From: an uncultured Granulosicoccaceae bacterium
Lineage (GTDB): Bacteria > Pseudomonadota > Gammaproteobacteria > Granulosicoccales > Granulosicoccaceae
Assembly: GCA_938028465.1 (NCBI GenBank)
Contig: CALJAA010000188.1
Location: 1-39,563, forward strand
Length of the DNA: 39,563 bases
Direction of reading: 5' to 3'
Shown: piece by piece, positions 33,968-39,563 of the stretch
Numbering within the stretch: the first letter of the stretch is position 1
Layout: each line of letters opens with the position of its first letter
Translations under genes and position numbers: made by a program
The notes under the pieces: generated by a model
Told to the model about the DNA's origin: nothing
The model's input: only the letters and a program-made list of their open reading frames with translations
Database searches by the model: none

Positions 33968-36127
33968 TTAGATGATACGCTCAACCGAGTGCACATTTCG
34001 CAGTTGGCGAAGTTTATCCATCAATGGTGTCAGATCAGCCATTGTGGATATCTGTAGGCCAATTTTCATGGTGGCCTGCTGCTCATCTTGGTTCATCAAT
34101 GTTTGCATGGCCACCACATTAACCCGAAAATTAGCCACCGCAGCTGACACATCTCTGATCAAACCAACACGATTAAACGCATCAACCTGTATTTCCACTC
34201 GATATTCCCCAGTGGTATCCGAACCCCACTCCACGTCAATTAGGCGCTCGCGTTCTTCGTCACGTAAATTGAGTATGTTTTTACAATCTGCGCGGTGTAT
34301 CGACACGCCTTTACCGCGAGTGATAAAACCAACAATCGCATCGTGTGGGACAGGCTTACAGCACACTGCCATTTGCGTTAATAGGTTACCTACCCCCCGT
34401 ACGCTTACGGGATCTTTAATGACCTTTTGCGTGCGCTTTTCATTGACGACCAACCGTTCGGTGGGTTCTGTCAAATGATCTATCGCACCGGCAATTTGAG
34501 CACTGGTAATTTCGTTACGGCCAACACAGGCATATAAATCTATCGGCTTATCGATTTTAAGCTTGCGCGATAATTTTTCAATAGAAACGGAGCTAGCCTT
34601 CAAGCGCTTTAATTCTCGATCAACAATATGCCGCCCATCTGTTACATGCTGATCGTGATCTTGTGTATTAAACCAAGCGCGCACCTTGCCACGTGCTCGA
34701 CTACTCGCGAGATAGCCCAATGATTTATTGAGCCAGTCTCGGCTAGGGGCCGCTTCGCGCGTGGTGAGTACCTCAATTTGATCACCATTGCGTAGCGCGT
34801 AAGTGAGTGGCACGATGCTACCGTTTACTTTTGCGCCTCGGCAGCGATGACCAATTTCGGAATGCACATGATAAGCAAAATCCAGTGGTGTCGAGCCTGA
34901 CACTAGATCAAGTACTTCGCCTTTCGGTGTAAACACATACACCCTTGCTTCATCAATATGCTGAGTAAAGTCTTCGACGAGTTGTTCGTCGTTACCTTCA
35001 AGCAACTGCTTTAGTGCATTGATGCTTTGCTGTATCGATACATCGGTACTGCCACCTTCCTTGTATGCCCAATGTGCTGCTACACCATTCTCTGCATCGT
35101 CATTCATGGTGTGAGTGCGGATTTGTACCTCAACGGCTTTGCCTTGAGGGCCAATAACCGCGGTGTGCAAAGATTGATAGCCATTGGCTTTTGGTTTGGC
35201 GATGTAATCGTCAAACTCTCGCGATATAGGTTGCCAGAGGCTATGCACAACGCCAAGCACACCGTAGCATTGCTGCACATTATCAACTAATACTCGTACC
35301 GCTCGCACATCAAACAAATCATCAAATTCAATGCGTTTAGCACGCATTTTTTTCCAGATGCTGTAAATATGCTTTGGCCTACCCAGCACGTCGGCACCAG
35401 CTAGTTGATTATTCGCCAGCTGCGCTTCTAGCTCGGATACAAAATCCTTTACATAGTACTCACGATCTTTACGGTTTTCTTCCAGCGCTTTTGCAATTCG
35501 CTTATAGGCCTGTGGCTCTACTAATCTGAATGCAACATCTTCAAGCTCCCACTTTAGCTGGCCCAAACCTAAGCGGTTTGCCAGTGGCGCAAAGATGGTG
35601 AGTGTCTCTTCAGCTACTAGCCTGTTATCTACACTTGCTTCAAGTGCTGCTAGTGAATAAAGTCGTTGAGTACGGAAGGCGAGTTTTACCAACATCACAC
35701 GCATATCGTTGACCATAGCCAACACCATGCGGCGTAATAATTCTGTTTTGTTTTGAGTACCTAAATGCCCTACTACCTGAACATCAGCCATAGATAGTTC
35801 ATTCAACCAGCGCACTTCACTAGTTAACTTTGCGATCTCATCGCCAAACAGGCTACGCACCTGATCAATCGAATACTCTTCGGCCATGACATTGCTGCCG
35901 AGCAACGCCGAAGCTAGCGTAGCGGCATCAGCACGCATACTTTTTAATTGAGCGGCAACAAAGAGAGAGTCAGGGTAATGGGTGGGTGTGTGCCGAGCTT
36001 TCCAAAAGCATTCGACTGCTTTTTTTACCACAGCACTTTGTTCAGGTGCTAGCCCCGAACAAAGATGCGCAGCTGACAACTCTTGAGTAGCGAAGTCAGC
36101 TGTATCTGCACTAAAAAAATGTCTCAC
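33968..36127 (-). CDS. relA: GTP pyrophosphokinase RelA
   Basis: 719 aa, GTG start at 36127 with a poor ribosome binding site. RelA makes (p)ppGpp on stalled ribosomes during amino acid starvation. The N-terminal hydrolase-like domain lacks the HD metal site: ADAATLASALLGS (67-79) stands where hydrolases have HDTVED, so it should be synthetase-only. The synthetase domain includes Glu-Phe-Asp-Asp at 267-270 (the EXDD signature of RelA rather than the RXKD of SpoT), NGYQSLHTAV and VEVQIRT. TGS (about 370-430), helical, zinc-finger-like (CCKPVPHD) and C-terminal ACT (about 645-719) domains follow. It lies 13 bases after ybbP and before aroC. Confidence 0.96.
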   Translation of the reverse strand: MRHFFSADTADFATQELSAAHLCSGLAPEQSAVVKKAVECFWKARHTPTHYPDSLFVAAQLKSMRADAATLASALLGSNVMAEEYSIDQVRSLFGDEIAKLTSEVRWLNELSMADVQVVGHLGTQNKTELLRRMVLAMVNDMRVMLVKLAFRTQRLYSLAALEASVDNRLVAEETLTIFAPLANRLGLGQLKWELEDVAFRLVEPQAYKRIAKALEENRKDREYYVKDFVSELEAQLANNQLAGADVLGRPKHIYSIWKKMRAKRIEFDDLFDVRAVRVLVDNVQQCYGVLGVVHSLWQPISREFDDYIAKPKANGYQSLHTAVIGPQGKAVEVQIRTHTMNDDAENGVAAHWAYKEGGSTDVSIQQSINALKQLLEGNDEQLVEDFTQHIDEARVYVFTPKGEVLDLVSGSTPLDFAYHVHSEIGHRCRGAKVNGSIVPLTYALRNGDQIEVLTTREAAPSRDWLNKSLGYLASSRARGKVRAWFNTQDHDQHVTDGRHIVDRELKRLKASSVSIEKLSRKLKIDKPIDLYACVGRNEITSAQIAGAIDHLTEPTERLVVNEKRTQKVIKDPVSVRGVGNLLTQMAVCCKPVPHDAIVGFITRGKGVSIHRADCKNILNLRDEERERLIDVEWGSDTTGEYRVEIQVDAFNRVGLIRDVSAAVANFRVNVVAMQTLMNQDEQQATMKIGLQISTMADLTPLMDKLRQLRNVHSVERII

Positions 36128-36140
36128 AGCATTCGATCAG

Positions 36141-38603
36141 TTAGGTATGCCGCAGTGCAACCACCGGCGGCGTTGTTAGCACCTTTTTAGTAGCCAGGTA
36201 TCCGGCAAGGCCAATACCGAGAGCACCACCTGCAACACCTAGCGCCCATAAACTACCATTAAACTGGAATGGCAGCTCAAATACAAATCGACTTAACGAC
36301 CATCCGATCAATGTCGCAAAAACTGCCGCTAAGAAGCCTGCCATAGTGCCTAAAAGCACAAATTCAGCAATGATGGCAGAACGCACTTGGCTGTGTGAAG
36401 CGCCCAGCGCACGTAGTAATGCAGATTCCCTTATACGTTCGCCCTGCGTACTTTGTACTGCCGCCAACAACACGCATATACCCGCAAGTAACGTGAAAAA
36501 GAACACGTATTCCACTGCCTTGGACGCTTTATCCATTAATAGCTTCACTCGAGTGATGATTGACCCGATATCAAGCGTGGCGATACCAGGAAACGCTCGT
36601 GCCCAACTGGCCGTAGCAGTAGAGAAATCATCGTCTAAGAAAAAGCTTGTGACGTAGGTTTCAGGTAAATCATCTAGCAAGCGTTTTTCGGCAACAATAA
36701 AAAAATTCACTTGGAATGATTCCCAATCAACTTCGCGCGTGTTTTTTATGACACCAGTGGTCTCCACTCCAGCCACCTTAAAAGTGAGTGTGTCGCCTAT
36801 ACTGTATCCCATATCCTCTGCCCAATCGGCCTCTAACGACAAGCCCGGCAAACCGGTTTCACTACCGTCCCACCATTCACCCTCTAATAGCGTATTGGCA
36901 GCTGGAAGAGATTCGCTATGAGAAATATTGTACTCCCAACGTGTACGCCTGCCAGTTGCAGCTTCACCATTGCTACCTTGCAGTCGAGCGCGCACCATTG
37001 GGTACATACCGCTGATTTCGATATCTTGTGACTCTAGTTGCTTAGAGAAGCCATCAACCTGCGCGGGTTGAATATTGATGACGAATACATTGGGTGAGTT
37101 GTCCGGTATATCACGTTCCCAGGCACTCAAAATATCAACGCGTACTAATGTGATTAATAGTAAAGCTAAGATGCCAATAGCAAAAGCTGCTAACTGAATA
37201 ACGCTGCTGGCAGCGCGACGGTGCAACCCAGCCACACTTAATTTTAATTGTGCTGGAGCCGCCATGCGCACGCCCTTAATTAGAAATCGGCCAAACGCTG
37301 CAAATAAGCCTAGCATCGCGGCCACACCGGCGACCACAATGGCACTTAGCATAATATCGCGTGACTGAAGCCACACTACTAGCATTGCCGCAGCCAAGCC
37401 AAACAGCAACGTAAGCCACGGATTAGTCTGCAAACCAGAATAGTCACGCTGTAAAACACGCATTACAGGCACGCGACCCGCTTTGAGCACAGGCAGTAAA
37501 CCAAAACCAGCTACTGCTGCCACTGCAGTTAATAAACCAATAACAGGTGGCCGCCAACTCGGCGATGGCAACGCTAGGCTGAACCACGTTTTCATTAAGT
37601 CGGCTAACAAAAACTGTGCAACAAAACCAACCGCAATACCGGCCAAGGAAGCTCCGACGCAGATCATGAGCAAGCGTAAGGATAACCACGTAACGACATT
37701 ATTTCTGGTTGCTCCGAGAGTACGGATAACCGCACTAGCATCGGCTTGACGCAGTGCAAACTGCCGAACGGCAAGTGCAATCGCAGCCCCAGCAAGCAGC
37801 ACCGTTACAACTGACGCCAAGCCTAAAAACTGCCTAGCTCGGCTTAAAGCACGCTGCATCTGTGGGCTACCATCACTAACACCAATAACCCGAACATGTT
37901 TTTGCGTCTCCTTTAGCCAATCACTCATTTTGGTTTGCTCAGCGGGCTCGCCGTTCATCATTAAGGTATACCTTGCTCGGCTACCAGGCCCTAGTAAGCC
38001 TGCAGATTCAAGATCAGCGTCATTAATCATCACGCGAGGTGCAAGCTCAAATACATTCTCTCCACGATCAGGCTCAAATAGGATTAGGCGATCAACGGTG
38101 AAGTCTCGCGCGCCCAATGTCAGCGTACTGCCTTGCTCCAGTAATAGAATATTCACGAGTTGCGCATCCACCCACACCGTGCCAGGTGCAGGCGAATCGA
38201 GTGGTGCTAGTACATTTCGGTTATCCAGCTCACTCAGCTTCAAGGCCCCTCTAAGCGGATAGCCGTCCGTTACCGCCTTAATCGCAACCAGTTGGGATTC
38301 ATCTGCAGGATTAATGACCACGCTAGGAAAGCGCACATGCTTAGCTGTGGTTAAACCTAAGCCGGTTGCATAATCTTCGATCTCTTGCTCTATTGGAGTA
38401 CCTGAAGTGGCTAGCAGGTCCGCGGCTAATATGTCACTAGCTTGTCGCACCATGGCTTTGCCAACACGATCAGTAAAAAAACCTATTGCCGTAACTGATG
38501 CCACGGCGACCAGCACAGACAAGGCCAGCACGCGTAGTTCACCCGCCTGGATATCGCGCTTTAACGAGCGCAGCGCAAATTGAATATCAAATAAAATATT
38601 CAT
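36141..38603 (-). CDS. ybbP: FtsX-type ABC transporter permease (YbbP family)
   Basis: 820 aa. One N-terminal membrane span (about 25-44) leads to a periplasmic domain. A first FtsX membrane block (about 265-370, SVVTVLLAGAAIALAVRQFA), a central group of spans, a second periplasmic domain (about 500-680), and a second FtsX block (about 690-810) ending KKVLTTPPVVALRHT follow. This ten-span layout is typical of YbbP, which with YbbA and TesA forms a conserved cluster. The transporter is thought to act in lipid or hydrophobic compound handling at the envelope, but its substrate is not established. The start overlaps the ybbA stop as ATGA. Confidence 0.93.
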   Translation of the reverse strand: MNILFDIQFALRSLKRDIQAGELRVLALSVLVAVASVTAIGFFTDRVGKAMVRQASDILAADLLATSGTPIEQEIEDYATGLGLTTAKHVRFPSVVINPADESQLVAIKAVTDGYPLRGALKLSELDNRNVLAPLDSPAPGTVWVDAQLVNILLLEQGSTLTLGARDFTVDRLILFEPDRGENVFELAPRVMINDADLESAGLLGPGSRARYTLMMNGEPAEQTKMSDWLKETQKHVRVIGVSDGSPQMQRALSRARQFLGLASVVTVLLAGAAIALAVRQFALRQADASAVIRTLGATRNNVVTWLSLRLLMICVGASLAGIAVGFVAQFLLADLMKTWFSLALPSPSWRPPVIGLLTAVAAVAGFGLLPVLKAGRVPVMRVLQRDYSGLQTNPWLTLLFGLAAAMLVVWLQSRDIMLSAIVVAGVAAMLGLFAAFGRFLIKGVRMAAPAQLKLSVAGLHRRAASSVIQLAAFAIGILALLLITLVRVDILSAWERDIPDNSPNVFVINIQPAQVDGFSKQLESQDIEISGMYPMVRARLQGSNGEAATGRRTRWEYNISHSESLPAANTLLEGEWWDGSETGLPGLSLEADWAEDMGYSIGDTLTFKVAGVETTGVIKNTREVDWESFQVNFFIVAEKRLLDDLPETYVTSFFLDDDFSTATASWARAFPGIATLDIGSIITRVKLLMDKASKAVEYVFFFTLLAGICVLLAAVQSTQGERIRESALLRALGASHSQVRSAIIAEFVLLGTMAGFLAAVFATLIGWSLSRFVFELPFQFNGSLWALGVAGGALGIGLAGYLATKKVLTTPPVVALRHT

Positions 38604-39307
38604 GCAGACTTCAGGTGGCCACTGTTCATTATCAGGCGACGGTCACATCGCTCTGCCAGTTTTTCATCGTGTGTAACCAGCACAAGTGCCGAGCCTTTCT
38701 CGGCCCGCAAAGCAAACATCAAATCAATAATGCGCTGCCCTGTTTCGCCATCAAGATTTCCGGTGGGTTCATCGGCAAAAAGCAGTTGCGGGTTAGACAC
38801 AAAGGCACGAGCAATCGCTACACGTTGTTGTTCACCGCCTGATAGTTGCAAAGGGTGGTGATCTGCTCGATCTGCCAAGCCAACTTCTTCAAGCATCTGC
38901 ATTGCTGTTTTTTTGGCGTTGGCGTGGCCGCCAAGCTCCAATGGCAGCATGACATTCTCCAGCGCAGTTAATCCGGGAAGTAATTGAAACGACTGAAATA
39001 CAAAACCCACTTTGCCAGCCCGTAAGCGAGCACGCTCATCTTCATTCAGGCTGTTAAGCGGCTGCTCTAACATCGAAATAGACCCACCTGTAGGCTGATC
39101 AAGACCAGCAAGAATGCCGAGTAAAGTAGACTTACCTGAACCGGAAGGCCCAACTATCGCGACGACTTCTCCAGCGGCGATTTCGATATCCACGGCGCTG
39201 AGTATTGTCAGGCTACCCGCAGGGCCATTAACCGTTTTTTCGATCTGTTGGCCTTCAAGTACAAGAGAATGTGAAGCGAGGGGTGTATCAGACGATGTTG
39301 TTGGCAT
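38600..39307 (-). CDS. ybbA: ABC transporter ATP-binding protein (YbbA family)
   Basis: 235 aa LolD/MacB-like ATPase. It has Walker A GPSGSGKSTLLGILAGLD, the Q-loop in FVFQSFQLLPGLTALENV, signature LSGGEQQRVAIARAF, Walker B LLFADEPTGNLD and switch histidine VTHD. It powers the YbbP permease encoded just downstream (four-base overlap). It is divergent from tesA across 111 bases, the same arrangement as tesA-ybbA-ybbP in E. coli, which supports the name over LolD. Confidence 0.95.
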   Translation of the reverse strand: MPTTSSDTPLASHSLVLEGQQIEKTVNGPAGSLTILSAVDIEIAAGEVVAIVGPSGSGKSTLLGILAGLDQPTGGSISMLEQPLNSLNEDERARLRAGKVGFVFQSFQLLPGLTALENVMLPLELGGHANAKKTAMQMLEEVGLADRADHHPLQLSGGEQQRVAIARAFVSNPQLLFADEPTGNLDGETGQRIIDLMFALRAEKGSALVLVTHDEKLAERCDRRLIMNSGHLKSA

Positions 39308-39418
39308 TTTTGTGATGTTGTTTAATGAGCAATCGGTTAATGTGGTGAGGGAACCAACACATACACAGGTGCTCTAAGCATAGCAAGCTTGAACACCTAA
39401 TGACCTAAGAAATCGTTA

Positions 39419-39563
39419 ATGAAATTTATACCATTTATATACCTAATAACCCTACTAGTTGTAGGCGTTGCGCGCGCTGATACCGTACTGGTGGTGGGCG
39501 ATAGCATTGGTGCGGGCTACGGCCTTGAAGAGCATGAACGATGGGTGCAACTCCTAGAAACCA
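39419..39563 (+). CDS. tesA: Multifunctional acyl-CoA thioesterase / esterase TesA, 3' end outside window
   Basis: 48 codons are visible from ATG 39419. A signal peptide (MKFIPFIYLITLLVVGVAR) precedes ADTVLVVGDSIGAGYG. GDS (27-29) is the block I motif of SGNH hydrolases, and cutting before ADT would put the catalytic serine at mature position 10, as in E. coli TesA. TesA is a periplasmic esterase, thioesterase and lysophospholipase. The divergent ybbA-ybbP pair confirms the identity. The catalytic Asp and His lie outside the window. Confidence 0.92.
   Translation, partial: MKFIPFIYLITLLVVGVARADTVLVVGDSIGAGYGLEEHERWVQLLET

Noticed and set aside
1-39563. CRISPR arrays, tRNA or rRNA genes, insertion sequences, prophage
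   Set aside because: No regular spaced repeats, no cloverleaf-like stretch in any gap, no transposase, integrase or phage protein among the open frames. The gaps are too short to hide most of these.

Overview
The window looks like chromosomal DNA of a free-living, probably marine gammaproteobacterium that is not an enterobacterium. It carries ScpAB rather than MukBEF condensin genes, a long FimV, a TRAP transporter, and the Pseudomonas-type gene order metZ / purF-cvpA-dedD-folC-accD-trpF-truA-fimV-asd-leuB / leuD-leuC with a divergent LysR gene. Genus cannot be fixed from the sequence alone. Coding density is high, no rRNA, tRNA, CRISPR array, insertion sequence or phage gene was seen, and most genes are housekeeping genes on the minus strand.

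Layout. 1-2365 (minus): scpB (3' end outside the window), scpA and yciO. 2473-3270 (plus): a secreted parvulin isomerase, convergent with metZ (3260-4477, minus). 4551-8117 (plus): accessory genes lying between metZ and purF, which adjoin in the Pseudomonas order. They are a secreted TPR protein and an L,D-transpeptidase that overlap by four bases and appear to share a C-terminal domain, then an HD-GYP cyclic-di-GMP phosphodiesterase. 8141-14477 (minus): a tight purF-to-truA run (purine, septal SPOR, folate, fatty acid, tryptophan and tRNA modification genes). A strong UUCG-loop terminator follows, then fimV, asd, leuB, a glutathione transferase, leuD and leuC to 23045. A LysR regulator diverges from leuC.

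24378-32442 is a sugar-acid catabolic island. A TRAP transporter (DctP-DctQ-DctM), a GntR/FCD repressor, 2-keto-3-deoxygluconate kinase and a peroxiredoxin-like gene run leftward. L-idonate 5-dehydrogenase and gluconate 5-dehydrogenase are divergent, and gluconokinase closes the set. Together these would take up a sugar acid, convert L-idonate to 5-ketogluconate, D-gluconate and 6-phosphogluconate, and separately phosphorylate KDG to KDPG; both products feed the Entner-Doudoroff pathway.

32460-39307 (minus) is a close-packed run ybbA-ybbP-relA-aroC-(DUF3127 protein)-gntK. It contains an unusual single-stranded-DNA-binding-like protein ending in a perfect SSB-type acidic tip. tesA begins divergently at 39419 and leaves the window.

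The items most worth following up are the DUF3127/SSB-tip protein, the TPR/L,D-transpeptidase pair, the undefined substrate of the sugar-acid island with its candidate operator, and several small repeats and possible gene remnants in the few non-coding gaps.
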